A DNA stretch of 64,000 bases from Streptomyces sp. NBC_00663 (GCF_036226885.1 NZ_CP109027.1:8866001-8930000), one strand, 5' to 3'; positions 18,521 through 28,015 are shown, counted from the stretch's first letter. The notes: generated by a model from the letters alone, not told the origin. Made by a program: numbers and translations.

Positions 18521-19981
18521 ATGCCCATCTCCCGCGAACTCCTCATCGGCGGCAAGGACGTCCCCGCCGCCTCCGGCCGGACGGCCGAGGACCTCAACCC
18601 CTACACCGGGGAGGTGTACGCGACCGTCGCGGCGGCGGGACCAGAGGACGTGCGGCGGGCCGTGGACGCGGCCGACGCGGCGTTCGAGGAGTGGGCGGCG
18701 CTGGCCCCCTTCGCCCGGCGCGCGATCCTGCTCAAGGCCGCCGACCTGCTGGAGGGCAAGGGCGACCAGGTCGCCGAGCTGATGGCGGGCGAGGCGGGCG
18801 GCACCCGGCCGTGGGCGTACTTCAACGTGGCGCTGGCGTCCAACATGCTGCGCGAGGCGGCGGCCGCCGTGACCGCCCCGCGCGGTGAGGTGCTCACCGC
18901 CCAGGAGCAGGGCGCCCTCGGCCTCGCGGTGCGCGAACCGGTCGGCGTGGTCGCCGCGTTCGCGCCCTGGAACGCGCCGGTCATCCTCGGTGTACGGGCG
19001 GTCGCGGCGCCGCTGGCCGCGGGCAACACGGTCGTCGTCAAGGCGAGCGAGGACGCGCCGCTGGCCTGCGGCCTGTTCGTGGCCGACGTGCTGCGGGAGG
19101 CCGGGCTGCCGGACGGCGTCCTCAACGTCATCACCAACGACCGGGCGGACGCCGCCGAGATCGCCGAGGCGCTGATAGCCGACGAGCGGGTGCGGGCCGT
19201 GAACTTCACCGGCTCCACCGAGGTGGGCCGCATCATCGGCGAGCACGCGGCGCGCCATCTCAAGCCCGCCGTCCTGGAGTTGGGCGGCAAGAACGCGGTG
19301 ATCGTGCTTGCCGACGCGGACGTGGACTACGCCGTCGACGCCGTCACCTTCAGCGTGTTCATGAACGCCGGGCAGATCTGCATGTCCGGCGACCGCATCC
19401 TCGTCCACGAGTCCCTCGCCGAGGAGTTCACCCGCAAGTTCGCCGCCAAGGCCGCCGCACTCCCCTCCGGCGACCCCTCCGACCCGCACACCGTGGTCGG
19501 CCCGCTGGTCGCCGCCTCCGCCGCGCAGCGCGTGGCCCGCCTGGTCGAGGACGCCGTCGCCAAGGGCGCGAAGGTCCTCACCGGTGGCGGAGAGCCCGAC
19601 GGGGCGGTCCACCCGGCGACCGTGCTCACCGATGTGCCGAAGGACGCCGAGATCTATCACGCGGAAGCGTTCGGGCCGGTGTGCGTGGTGGAGACGTTCG
19701 CCGACGACAACACCGCCGTGGCCGTCGCCAACGACACCGACAACGGTCTGACCTGCGGCATCATCACCGAGAACGCCACCCACGGCCTGGCCGTCGCGCG
19801 CCGGGTCCGCACCGGCATCGTCCACATCAACGACCAGTCGGTGGCCGACGAACCGCAGGCCCCGTTCGGCGGGTTCAAGTCCTCCGGGTACGGCCGCTTC
19901 GGTGGCCGCTGGGGCATCGAGGCCTTCTCCAACACCCGCTGGGTGACCATCGCCACCCAGCAGGCGCACTACCCCTTCTAG
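18521..19981 (+). CDS. NAD(P)-dependent aldehyde dehydrogenase (vanillin/salicylaldehyde dehydrogenase-like)
   Basis: 486 aa from ATG 18521 with AGAGG upstream; the frame remains open further 5' but without a better start. Catalytic features are complete: the oxyanion Asn and NAD region in FAPWNAPV, the Rossmann motif FTGSTEVGRIIGEHA, the general base Glu in LELGGKNAVIVLADAD, the nucleophile Cys in NAGQICMSGDRILVHE and the PFGGFKSSGYGRFGG substrate-site motif near the C-terminus. This signature set resembles enzymes acting on aromatic aldehydes. The gene has its own upstream repeats and converges on the siderophore operon, sharing the stop-codon sequence CTAG. Confidence 0.9.
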   Translation: MPISRELLIGGKDVPAASGRTAEDLNPYTGEVYATVAAAGPEDVRRAVDAADAAFEEWAALAPFARRAILLKAADLLEGKGDQVAELMAGEAGGTRPWAYFNVALASNMLREAAAAVTAPRGEVLTAQEQGALGLAVREPVGVVAAFAPWNAPVILGVRAVAAPLAAGNTVVVKASEDAPLACGLFVADVLREAGLPDGVLNVITNDRADAAEIAEALIADERVRAVNFTGSTEVGRIIGEHAARHLKPAVLELGGKNAVIVLADADVDYAVDAVTFSVFMNAGQICMSGDRILVHESLAEEFTRKFAAKAAALPSGDPSDPHTVVGPLVAASAAQRVARLVEDAVAKGAKVLTGGGEPDGAVHPATVLTDVPKDAEIYHAEAFGPVCVVETFADDNTAVAVANDTDNGLTCGIITENATHGLAVARRVRTGIVHINDQSVADEPQAPFGGFKSSGYGRFGGRWGIEAFSNTRWVTIATQQAHYPF

Positions 19982-21177
19982 ACGCCCTGTTCCGGCCCGG
20001 CGTCCAGGAAGTGGAAGCCGGGCCGCGGGTGCATCAGGAAGTCGTGGTGGGAGATGTTCCACGCGTAGGCCCCCGCCAGCGAGAAGAGCACCCGGTCGCC
20101 GGCCCGTAGCCCGGCGGCGGGCACCCGGCGCGCGAGGGTGTCCTTCGGTGTGCACAACTGCCCGGCGAGGGTGATGTGTTCACCCTCCGCGCCGGGCCGC
20201 GGCCAGGGATGCGGCCACCCGTCGACGGGGAGGACCGAGCAGGGCTGGTCGTGTCCCTTCGTGGCCGGGGTCCGCAGGTGATGGGTGCCGCCCCGGACCA
20301 CCGCGAACTCCTCGCCGTGGCTGCGCTTCACGTCCAGCACCTCCGTGGCGTACCAGCCGCAGTACACAGTCAACGCCCGTCCCGGTTCGATCCGCAGCGT
20401 CAACTCCGGGTGCCCCTCGGCGAGTCGGGCGAGCCCACTGCCGTACCTGGCCCAGTCGAAGCGGCGCTCCGGGGCGGTGTAGTCGACGTGCATGCCGCCG
20501 CCGACGTTGACCTCGGCGAGCGGGACACCGAGGCCGACGGCCCAGCGCACCACGGCCTCCGCCGCCGTGAGAAGCTCCGGAGCCTCCAGGCCGCTGGCCA
20601 GGTGAGCGTGGACACCCCGGAGTTCGAGATACGGGTAGGTGCCGTCGGTGAGGGCGCGCACGACTTCGGCGGCCTGGTCCGGGTCCATGCCGAACGGGGT
20701 CGGCCGCCCGCCCATCGCGAGCGAACTGCCCGCCAGCGCACCGTCGTCGAGCGGCAGGTTGACGCGCGGCAGCACCGCGACCCGGCGCCCGGTCCGCCGC
20801 GTCAGCTCGCCCAGCACGCGCAGCTCGTACGCGCTCTCGACGTGGAAGCGCTCAACTCCCGCTTCCAGCGCGGCCGTCACCTCGTCCGGTGTCTTGCCGG
20901 GGCCGCCGAAGGCCAGCGGGCGACCCGGCACGGCCTGGGCGACATGGGCGAGTTCGCCGCCCGAGGAGACCTCGTAGCCGTCGACGTACGGACCGAGCGC
21001 GGCGAGGATCTCCGGCTCGGGGTTGGCCTTGGCGGCGTAGTAGAGCTCGACGCGCTCGGGGAGGGCGTCCCGGACCGTCGCGGCGTGAGCGCGGAGGGCC
21101 GCCAAGTCGTAGACGTAGGCGGGTAGTTCGTCAGGGGTCAGGGATCGGACCTGGTCAAGGACCGGCGGGGTCGTCAT
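19978..21177 (-). CDS. PLP-dependent type III decarboxylase of siderophore biosynthesis (PvsE/SbnH-like)
   Basis: 399 aa, similar to vibrioferrin PvsE. It belongs to the diaminopimelate/ornithine decarboxylase fold. The PLP Lys is in YYAAKANPEPEIL near residue 48, with GGPGKTPDE, the HAHLASG and GGGMHVDY phosphate-binding loops and the C-terminal catalytic Cys region near GAYAWNISHHDF. In NIS siderophore pathways such enzymes make an amine such as ethanolamine or a diamine, free or on a citryl intermediate. It is last in the operon, coupled by ATGA to the upstream NIS synthetase. This genomic position argues against a role in lysine synthesis. Confidence 0.87.
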   Translation of the reverse strand: MTTPPVLDQVRSLTPDELPAYVYDLAALRAHAATVRDALPERVELYYAAKANPEPEILAALGPYVDGYEVSSGGELAHVAQAVPGRPLAFGGPGKTPDEVTAALEAGVERFHVESAYELRVLGELTRRTGRRVAVLPRVNLPLDDGALAGSSLAMGGRPTPFGMDPDQAAEVVRALTDGTYPYLELRGVHAHLASGLEAPELLTAAEAVVRWAVGLGVPLAEVNVGGGMHVDYTAPERRFDWARYGSGLARLAEGHPELTLRIEPGRALTVYCGWYATEVLDVKRSHGEEFAVVRGGTHHLRTPATKGHDQPCSVLPVDGWPHPWPRPGAEGEHITLAGQLCTPKDTLARRVPAAGLRAGDRVLFSLAGAYAWNISHHDFLMHPRPGFHFLDAGPEQGV

Positions 21178-22874
21178 CGGGTGCTCCCGGTCAGGATGTC
21201 CTCGGCGAGCGGGGACGGCAGACGGACGTATCCGGCGTCGCGGTCGGCCTTGCGCTCCCAGCGGGTGAGCAGGTTGGCCTTCGCGGGCAGCGGCACACCG
21301 GCGAGGAGGGCGGCGAGCCGCGGCGGGCAGCCGTGCCGGTCGGCGTACCGCTGGAGCGTCGCCCGCACCCGGCCCCACAGCGCGGCCTCCGCCCGCGGGT
21401 GCAGGTCGGCGAGGGCGGCGAGCAGTTCGGCGACATGGTTGACCAGCAGACAGTAGACGACCCGGTCCCAGCCGCGCCGCGCGTCGTACGTCATCGGGCC
21501 CGCCACCTCGGGCGGCAGCGCGGCCAGGGTGGTGGCGTGGTGCTCGGGGAGCAGCTTGGTGCCCTCCAGGTCGCGGAAGAGGACCTGGGTCGGCATGCCG
21601 TCGCGGTCCACGCAGACCAGCACGTTCTGGAGGTGCGGTTCCAGGACCAGCCCGTGGTCGAAGTAGGCGGCCAGGACCGGCGGGATCAGCAGGTCGAGAT
21701 AGGCCGACCACCAGTCCAGGGCCGCCCGGGCGTCCGGGGTGCCGAGGAGGCGGGAGACCTGTGCCGCGCTGGTCGGGTACTCGTCGGCTACCGCGGCGGC
21801 CAGCAGGGGAGTGGTCCCCGGCGCGAGCCGTGCCGGCAGGCCCTCGCGGACGATGACACCGAAACCCTCGAGCAGGGCCTGGTCCGGCGTGCCGTCGGGG
21901 CCGGGCAGGGCGAGGGTGCGGTAGGCGGGCTCGCGGAGCACCGCACTGCCCGGGAAGCGCTGGGCGAGGTCCGCCAGGGCCGGGGCGAGGGCGCGGGTCA
22001 GGGCGACGGCACCGGAGAGCTCGTAACTGCTGTTCTTGCGCAGACAGTTGGTGATCCGCACGTTCAGACTGAACTTGAGGAAGGTCTCCCCGTCGTACAG
22101 CGTGCGCACCGACGCCGTGGCGGCGAACGGCCGCCCGCCCGGGCCGAGATCGAGGACGTCGCCGCGCGCGAGGGCCGCGCGCAGGGCCGGATGGCCGCGG
22201 AGGGTCTCGTACTGCCAGGGGTGGGCGGGCAGCAGCCGGTAGCCGTCCGGGAGGTCGGCGCGCGGCTGGTCCAGGGGTGCGACGGCCGACGGCTCGGCGG
22301 CCTCCTCGGCGATCAGCCGGTCGCGTACGGCGAGGTGCCGCAGCGGGAAGACGGCCCCTGCCTCCGGGGCGTACGCGGCCCAGGCGCGCGGGTCGCCGGT
22401 GCGGGCCTTGGGGGTGGGGTGGAAGCGGTGCCCGAACAGCAGGGACTGCTCGGAGACGAGGTAGGCGTCGGCCGTCGCCGAGGCGCCCGGGGCGGCGAGC
22501 GCGCCGGTCACGGACGCGTGGCTGGAGGCGACCTGCTCCAGGAACTCCTCGTTGCGCACGCCGGTGCGCAGGGACAGTTCGTCGTGCGTGTACTCGGCGA
22601 GCCGTCGCCAGTCCACCTCCGTCCAGTCGCCGTCGCGCTGTTCGTGCACGGGCCCGGCGAAGCGGTGCGCGCCGAGGAGCGAGGTGCGGCGCAGGGCGAC
22701 GCGCAGCAGGACCCCGCGGCGCGGGAGCCGCAGCAGGAGCGTGCCGTCGGCGACGACACTCTGGCGTTCCGGCCCGGACACCTCGCGCAGCAGACAGTTG
22801 AGGAGGGTGTGGGCCACCACCTCGTCGGCCGTGGGCAGGACGGTGCGCGCGGGCGTGGGGGTGAGCGAGGGCAT
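21174..22874 (-). CDS. IucA/IucC-family NIS siderophore synthetase (PvsD-like)
   Basis: 566 aa from ATG 22874. It joins a carboxylate such as citrate to an amine or alcohol using ATP. Family motifs are seen in order: LLPAHPWQYE near residue 215, ASVRTLYDGETFLKFSLNVRIT near 255-280 with the conserved Lys, GLVLEPHLQNVLV near 420 and RDLEGTKLL near 445, and a FhuF-like C-terminal iron-transporter segment from about 470. It overlaps the MFS gene by 1 nt (TGATG) and the decarboxylase by 4 nt. The upstream in-frame extension belongs to the opposite reading of the MFS gene and is not used. Confidence 0.93.
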   Translation of the reverse strand: MPSLTPTPARTVLPTADEVVAHTLLNCLLREVSGPERQSVVADGTLLLRLPRRGVLLRVALRRTSLLGAHRFAGPVHEQRDGDWTEVDWRRLAEYTHDELSLRTGVRNEEFLEQVASSHASVTGALAAPGASATADAYLVSEQSLLFGHRFHPTPKARTGDPRAWAAYAPEAGAVFPLRHLAVRDRLIAEEAAEPSAVAPLDQPRADLPDGYRLLPAHPWQYETLRGHPALRAALARGDVLDLGPGGRPFAATASVRTLYDGETFLKFSLNVRITNCLRKNSSYELSGAVALTRALAPALADLAQRFPGSAVLREPAYRTLALPGPDGTPDQALLEGFGVIVREGLPARLAPGTTPLLAAAVADEYPTSAAQVSRLLGTPDARAALDWWSAYLDLLIPPVLAAYFDHGLVLEPHLQNVLVCVDRDGMPTQVLFRDLEGTKLLPEHHATTLAALPPEVAGPMTYDARRGWDRVVYCLLVNHVAELLAALADLHPRAEAALWGRVRATLQRYADRHGCPPRLAALLAGVPLPAKANLLTRWERKADRDAGYVRLPSPLAEDILTGSTR

Positions 22875-24067
22875 CAGCGGCTCCAGCGGGGGGTCATGGA
22901 GGGGAGGAGGGTCGCCACGGCGGTGACGGCGGCAGCGGCGGCGCCGGTCAGCACGGGCGCGGCGGGGCCGAAACGGGCGCTGCCGGCCGCGGCGGCGAGG
23001 CCCGCGGCGACCGCGCCGGCCTTGGAGAAGAACTCCAGCGACCCGAACATGCCGCCGGGCGCCCGCCCTTGGGCGCACTCGGCGGCCAGCACCTGAAGAC
23101 ACACCAGGCCGAGCGTGAGACCGGCACCCAGCACCAGCCGAACGGCGATCAGCGCGGCCAGGTTCGTGGCGACGCCGTGCCCGGCCAGCCCGAGGGCGAT
23201 GAGAACGAAACCGAGCACGATCCCGGCCCGGGGACGGCTCCGGAAGGCCGCGTGCACGGCCAACGCGGCCACCAGATAACACAGGTGGGGCAGGGCGAAG
23301 AGCACCCCCGACAGGGTGGGGGACGTGCCCGGCAGCCGGTCGTCGACGAGGGCGATGAGGTAAGGGAAAGAGATGACGGTGGAGAACACGAACGCGAACT
23401 CCAGTGTGTACAGGGCCCGGAGCGAGACCACGGGGGCCGTCACCGCAAGGGTGACGGTGCCGCCCTCCCGCCGCTCGACCGGATCCGGTTCCGGCAGGGC
23501 CGCGAGCAACAGCGCGGCCGTCAGCGGCAGTACGGCGAGCAGCGCGTACTGGCGGTGCGGGGACAGCCAGCCGGACAGAGCGCCGACCACGATCGGCGCC
23601 ACCACCAGCGCCGCCCGGGCGCTGCCCTGCATCAGGGTGAGCGCCTTGGACAGGGCCGGGCCCTCCAGGGCCGCGCCCAGATATCCGTTGGAGGCGGCGA
23701 ACGTACCGCCCAGCACGCCCTGGAGGACGAGCGCCACGGTGAAGGTCGCCAGCGAGTCGGCCCAGCCCGCGAGCAGGAACGCGACCGTGAGACCCAACTG
23801 GGCCCGCAGCAGCAGCCGTTTGCGGCCGTAGCGGTCGGCGAGCCGCCCCCACAGCGGGGCCGCGAGCGCGCCGAACACGGTCGGCACGACATACAGCACC
23901 CCCGCCCAGCGGGCCTGGCGGTCGCCCAACTCCGGGAGGATCGCGGTCAGATACGGCGGCAGCCCGAGGGCCGCGAAGGAGGCCACGAAGTAGCAGCCCG
24001 CCACCGCGCGCACCTGGCCGCGTCCGAACGCCGAGCGGGGCATCCGGACGACCTGGGCGGCGCTCAT
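22874..24067 (-). CDS. MFS transporter, probable siderophore exporter (PvsC-like)
   Basis: 397 aa with about 12 hydrophobic segments. The MFS signature GRLADRYGRKRLLLRAQLG is found near residues 74-92 between helices 2 and 3. It is placed between two NIS synthetase genes and overlaps both, so export of the finished siderophore is the likely task; PvsC in Vibrio and SbnD in Staphylococcus hold the same place in their operons. The substrate is inferred from context only. Confidence 0.88.
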   Translation of the reverse strand: MSAAQVVRMPRSAFGRGQVRAVAGCYFVASFAALGLPPYLTAILPELGDRQARWAGVLYVVPTVFGALAAPLWGRLADRYGRKRLLLRAQLGLTVAFLLAGWADSLATFTVALVLQGVLGGTFAASNGYLGAALEGPALSKALTLMQGSARAALVVAPIVVGALSGWLSPHRQYALLAVLPLTAALLLAALPEPDPVERREGGTVTLAVTAPVVSLRALYTLEFAFVFSTVISFPYLIALVDDRLPGTSPTLSGVLFALPHLCYLVAALAVHAAFRSRPRAGIVLGFVLIALGLAGHGVATNLAALIAVRLVLGAGLTLGLVCLQVLAAECAQGRAPGGMFGSLEFFSKAGAVAAGLAAAAGSARFGPAAPVLTGAAAAAVTAVATLLPSMTPRWSR

Positions 24068-25716
24068 GACGGACCCCCGCCCGGCCGGTCCGGCAGCAGG
24101 TAGTTGGGGCCGGTGGTGTAGTGCTTGTTGATGTCGGCCGCGCCCGAACGCTCCTTGGACAGCAGCGTCCCGGCCGTGACCATCGCCTTCACCGGCAGCC
24201 GCGGAGCGAGCAGCACCCGGGCCCGCAGCTCGTCCCCGGCATCACCGCCGAGCCGGTCCACCGCCTCCGTCAACCGGTCCCGTACGAGATCCAGCACGGC
24301 CCGGCGCTGCCGGGGCAGCCCGAACGCGTAGGCGCCCGCGCACAGATGGACGGTGATCGTGGTGAACACATCGGCCACCGGACCGTCACCCGTGACACAG
24401 GTCCGGGCATCGTCGAATCCCCACGGACCGGGCAGGACCGCACCCAGCCGCCCCGGGTTGATCCGCGGGCCGTCGTCGTCCTTGAACAGCAGCCGCAGAC
24501 TGCCGGGCCGCAGCACCAGCGAGACGTTCTGCTGGTGCGACTCCAGCGCGATGCCGTACCCGAACAGCGTGGTCTGCCAGTCGAAGAGCAGCGTCAGGAA
24601 GGCGTCCAGCAGGGCGAGCGGGTCACCGCCGTAGAAGCGCTCCGCCAGATGGTCCAGGACCAGCCGCCCGTCGGGAGCGCGGGCGAGCAGGGCGGCCAGC
24701 GGGACGACCTCGGCGTCGGCCGGCGTGGCCGGGAGGCGACGGCACAGGGCGGCCAGCAGTTCGTGCCCAGCGTGGGCGTACGTGCTCTCGTCGGCGTGCA
24801 GGATCCTGTCCCGGAAGCGGGGTTCACGGGCGAGCACGGCCTCGACCAGCCGCTGGCCCGCCGCGCCGTCGACGAGGGTGCCGGGCTTGATGGACCGCTT
24901 GTTGCGCAGGCCCAACGTGGCGGTGGCCAGGGGGAGTTTGAGGTGACAGGTCTCGTCCACGGCCACCGTGCGCATCGACAGGGTCGGAACGACGTCGAGG
25001 TGGGCGCGGTCGGCGAACAGGGATCCCTTGGGGAGGCCTGCCTGGCGCAGGGCGTCCACCGTCAACGGGTGCACCGGCAGCGGGAGATGGGTTCCCTCTC
25101 CTGCGGGCAGCCCGAGTTCGGCGCAACTGGGCCAGAACTTCGGGAGCGTGCCGGTGAGGGTGACGGACTCGCGGGGCAGTGCCAGCCAGCGCAGGGCGAA
25201 CCGGGGGTGGAACTCTGGGGCGTACGCGAGTAGTTGGGCGTCGGTGAGTCCCGCACGGCCGCGCGCTGTCGGGTACACGGGATGGTCGAGACGGGCCGCG
25301 AGGGTGTCGTACGCGAGCGGCGGCCAGTGGGCGGAGTCCGCGCCGAAGCCGACCGGTGTGGCCGCGTGCAGGCGCATCGTGTCCAGCGTCTGCCGGCACT
25401 CCTCGGCGAAGGCGTCGTAGCCCGCGCGGTCGACGGGGTCGGCGAGTGCGCGCAGTGCGGTGAGGACGGTGTCGTACGAGGTCAGCTCGGCGCCGTCCGA
25501 CTCGCGGACGAGCAGCGGCAGTCGGGCGGCGTACTCACACTGGAAGCCGTCCTCGGCGACGGGCAGGAGGAGCGAGTCGCCGTCGGTGGGCAGCCGCAGC
25601 CAGCGGCCGTCCGGACGCTCGACGAGGCTGCTGCGGGTGCGCAGGCCCACGACGTCCTCGCGGAGGAGGGCGCTGAGGACGCGGGTCAGCAGCTCTGCTT
25701 CACAGGTCGCCGTCAT
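24064..25716 (-). CDS. IucA/IucC-family NIS siderophore synthetase (PvsB-like)
   Basis: 550 aa from ATG 25716. The fold markers are LPVHPLTVDAL near residue 215, SMRTVAVDETCHLKLPLATA near 250 with the conserved Lys, LESHQQNVSLVL near 390, LLFKDDDGPRI near 415 and a C-terminal FhuF-like region ending KAMVTAGTLLSKE. It is clearly a paralogue and not a duplicate of the gene at 21174-22874, with different motif wording, so the two probably catalyse successive condensations on citrate. It is coupled by ATGA to both neighbours. Confidence 0.92.
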   Translation of the reverse strand: MTATCEAELLTRVLSALLREDVVGLRTRSSLVERPDGRWLRLPTDGDSLLLPVAEDGFQCEYAARLPLLVRESDGAELTSYDTVLTALRALADPVDRAGYDAFAEECRQTLDTMRLHAATPVGFGADSAHWPPLAYDTLAARLDHPVYPTARGRAGLTDAQLLAYAPEFHPRFALRWLALPRESVTLTGTLPKFWPSCAELGLPAGEGTHLPLPVHPLTVDALRQAGLPKGSLFADRAHLDVVPTLSMRTVAVDETCHLKLPLATATLGLRNKRSIKPGTLVDGAAGQRLVEAVLAREPRFRDRILHADESTYAHAGHELLAALCRRLPATPADAEVVPLAALLARAPDGRLVLDHLAERFYGGDPLALLDAFLTLLFDWQTTLFGYGIALESHQQNVSLVLRPGSLRLLFKDDDGPRINPGRLGAVLPGPWGFDDARTCVTGDGPVADVFTTITVHLCAGAYAFGLPRQRRAVLDLVRDRLTEAVDRLGGDAGDELRARVLLAPRLPVKAMVTAGTLLSKERSGAADINKHYTTGPNYLLPDRPGGGPS

Positions 25717-26891
25717 GGCTGGATCTCCCAGAGCAGGCCCGCCAGGAAGTCGGCTGTCACCCGGTCCACCGTCGGCTGGTCGGTGCCGGTCGCGCGCAGC
25801 ACGCCGAGGTAGTCGCGGTTGGTGCGGTACAGCTCGTGCCGCTCGCCCGTCGCACGCAGCGGACGGTACGTCAGCTGGACGCCGTCCACGGTGAGTTCCG
25901 CGGCGGCCGGGGCTTCGGTGAGCAGGCCCGCGCGGTCGGCGCACGGGTACTCCAGGCGGGCGGCCCCGTCGGAGCGGGCACCGAGGTCCGCGGGGAGCGG
26001 CGCGCCGAGGTGGGTACGGAGGATGTGCTCGAAGAGCGGGATCTCCAGGAGCCGCGCCAGCAGCAGGTCGCACTGGTCGCCGATGGCGCGGTAGTTGACC
26101 TCGATGATCCGCGCCCGGCCCTCGTGCACCACGAACTCGGTGTGGCAGGCGCCGAACCCGACGCCCAGCGCGTCCAGTTGGGCGAGAACCTCGGCGGCGA
26201 CCGGCTCGGGGTGGGCGGGGACGAAGGTGAGGCGCTCCTCGATGAAGTACGGCGGGGGCGACAGCTCGGTGTGGAAGCCGCCCAGGACATGCCGGACCCG
26301 CCCGTCGCCGAGGGTCTCCAGGGTGTACAGCTCGCCGGGGAGGTACTCCTCCACGACCAGGACGGTGCCCGGGCGGCGGTCGAAGATCTCCTTGGACCGG
26401 ACGGCCAGCTCCTCCGGGTCGTCGACGAGGACGACGTCCTCGCTGGCCACACCCTCGCGCGGCTTCAGCACGCAGGGATAGGGGGCGTCGGTGAGGGCGG
26501 CGGTCGGTTCGGTGATCTCGGCCGACCAGACCGTGTCCACGCCCGCGTCGGCGAGCCTGCGGCGCATCTCCGCCTTGTCCTTGCAACGCAGGGTGGCCCG
26601 CCAGTCCTTGCCGGGCAGCCCGAAGTAGGCGGCGGCCAGGGCGGCCTGGGTCTGGAGGTGGTCGCTGTTGGTGAAGACCGCGTCGGGGCGGTGGTGGGTG
26701 GAGATACGGGTGACCACGGCCCGGAAGTCGCGGACGTCGCACTCCAGGATCTCGACGTCCGGGTGGACGGCACGGTGGGCTACGGGCTGGTCGGTGAGCA
26801 CGGTGACGTCCAGGCCCAGCCGGCCGGCGGCGGGCAGGAAGCCCTCGGTGACGGAGTCGGTCGGATTGAGGGCGAGCAGGTACAGGCGCAT
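25713..26891 (-). CDS. ATP-grasp ligase of siderophore biosynthesis (PvsA-like)
   Basis: 392 aa. An N-terminal pre-ATP-grasp domain (MRLYLLALNPTDSVTEGFLP) precedes the ATP-grasp fold, with YPCVLKPREGVASEDVVLV near residue 145 binding ATP, LVVEEYLPGELYTLE near 180 and the metal-binding EFVVHEGRARIIEVNYRAIG near 255-275. Enzymes of this class join an amino acid to a carboxylate via an acyl phosphate. In vibrioferrin synthesis PvsA is of the same type and has about the same size. It is first of five biosynthetic genes, 89 bp after the binding-protein gene, with a hairpin in between. No strong ribosome-binding site is seen. Confidence 0.85.
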   Translation of the reverse strand: MRLYLLALNPTDSVTEGFLPAAGRLGLDVTVLTDQPVAHRAVHPDVEILECDVRDFRAVVTRISTHHRPDAVFTNSDHLQTQAALAAAYFGLPGKDWRATLRCKDKAEMRRRLADAGVDTVWSAEITEPTAALTDAPYPCVLKPREGVASEDVVLVDDPEELAVRSKEIFDRRPGTVLVVEEYLPGELYTLETLGDGRVRHVLGGFHTELSPPPYFIEERLTFVPAHPEPVAAEVLAQLDALGVGFGACHTEFVVHEGRARIIEVNYRAIGDQCDLLLARLLEIPLFEHILRTHLGAPLPADLGARSDGAARLEYPCADRAGLLTEAPAAAELTVDGVQLTYRPLRATGERHELYRTNRDYLGVLRATGTDQPTVDRVTADFLAGLLWEIQP

Positions 26892-26932
26892 GGGAGAGGC
26901 GCGACTTCCGCTAGTGGGTGGGGGGTTGCAGT

Positions 26933-26967
26933 GGGGCGGGCCGGACCGGCGGGCCGTGACCCGCCCC
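26933..26967 (-). terminator. Hairpin between siderophore uptake and biosynthesis genes, possible attenuator
   Basis: GGGGCGGG and CCCGCCCC are perfect complements around a GC-rich 19-nt loop, located between the stop of the binding-protein gene (26981) and the ATP-grasp start (26891). All genes point the same way, so the hairpin would tune biosynthesis expression relative to uptake rather than end the transcript fully. Confidence 0.45.
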
Positions 26968-26980
26968 GTTTCAGCGGGAG

Positions 26981-28015
26981 TTACTTGGCGGGGAGCTCGA
27001 CGCCGGTGGCCTTCGCGACGTCCGCGAGCATCTGCTCCGCGGCCTGCACACCGATGCCGGACATCCAGGTCTCGTCCGGCACCTCGAAGACCTTGCCGTC
27101 CTTGACGGCCGTGAGGTCCTTCCACACCGGGTTGGAGGTGACCTGCTTCTTCTGGGTCTTGTCGTCGACGTCCGCGGAGGTGACGAAGATCAGGCCGGCG
27201 TCGGCCTGGTCGATCTGCTCGGGACTGACGTCCTTCATCGTGACCTCGGGGTCGTTCGAGACCTGCGAGGAGGGCCGCTTGAAGCCGATGTCGTTCAGGA
27301 CGACACCGCTGTAGGAGTTGGACTGGTAGAGACGGGTCGGACCGGCGATGAAGCGGACCACGGACGCGGTCGGCATGGTGCCGCCGTCCTTCTTCTTGAT
27401 GGCCGCGCCGAGCGCCCTGGCCTGCGTCTCGTACTCCTTGAGCCTGGCCGCGGCCTCCTTCTCCAGACCCAGTGCCTCGGCGTGGACCTTGAGGTTCTCC
27501 TTCCAGACACCGCCGGTGGTCTCGGTGAAGACGGTCGGGGCGATGGCGCTGAGCTTGTCGTAGACCTTTTCGTGGCGGACCTTGGAGGACAGGATCAGAT
27601 CGGGCTTGAGCGAGGCGATCTTCTCCAGGTTGGGCTCCAGGAGCGGGCCGACGTCGGCGGTGTCCTTCAACTCGCCCTTGAGGTACGTCGGGAAGCCGCC
27701 CTCGGTCTTGAAGTGCGGGGCGACCGCGCCGACCGGGTCGATGCCCAGCAGCGTCACGTCGTCCAGCTCACCGGTGTCGAGGACGACGACCCGCTTCGGC
27801 CGGGACGGGATCTTCACGTCGCCCATGACGGTCTTGAGGGTGCGCGGGAAGGCGCCCGAGTCCGCGGCGGGCTTGGCGGCGGTGGAGTCGTCGGAGTCCG
27901 AGTCGCTGCCGCAGGCCGTCAGGACGGCGGTGCCGAGTATCAGTGCGAGCAGGGAGGCCAGAATCTTGCCGATTCCGGGCATGGCGAAGCGCTGGAACAC
28001 GGGGGGTTGGAACAT
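26981..28015 (-). CDS. Fe(III)-siderophore-binding lipoprotein, ABC transporter
   Basis: 344 aa from ATG 28015; an in-frame ATG at 27982 is an alternative. A lipoprotein signal ends in the lipobox LTAC at about residue 35, followed by an Asp/Ser-rich linker. The body is a class III binding protein of the FecB/FepB type: PSRPKRVVVLDTGELDDVTLLGI, then LEKIASLKPDLILSS and IAPTVFTE, with a second lobe ending AAEQMLADVAKATG. It should capture the ferric siderophore outside the membrane. It follows the ATPase gene by 31 bp. A GGGGGGTTGG sequence is duplicated at its 5' end. Confidence 0.92.
   Translation of the reverse strand: MFQPPVFQRFAMPGIGKILASLLALILGTAVLTACGSDSDSDDSTAAKPAADSGAFPRTLKTVMGDVKIPSRPKRVVVLDTGELDDVTLLGIDPVGAVAPHFKTEGGFPTYLKGELKDTADVGPLLEPNLEKIASLKPDLILSSKVRHEKVYDKLSAIAPTVFTETTGGVWKENLKVHAEALGLEKEAAARLKEYETQARALGAAIKKKDGGTMPTASVVRFIAGPTRLYQSNSYSGVVLNDIGFKRPSSQVSNDPEVTMKDVSPEQIDQADAGLIFVTSADVDDKTQKKQVTSNPVWKDLTAVKDGKVFEVPDETWMSGIGVQAAEQMLADVAKATGVELPAK

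Noticed and set aside
22875..23852. Extended start for the NIS synthetase at 21174
   Set aside because: The extra region is a shadow of the MFS gene; the homologous protein begins at ATG 22874, and the TGATG overlap fits operon style.
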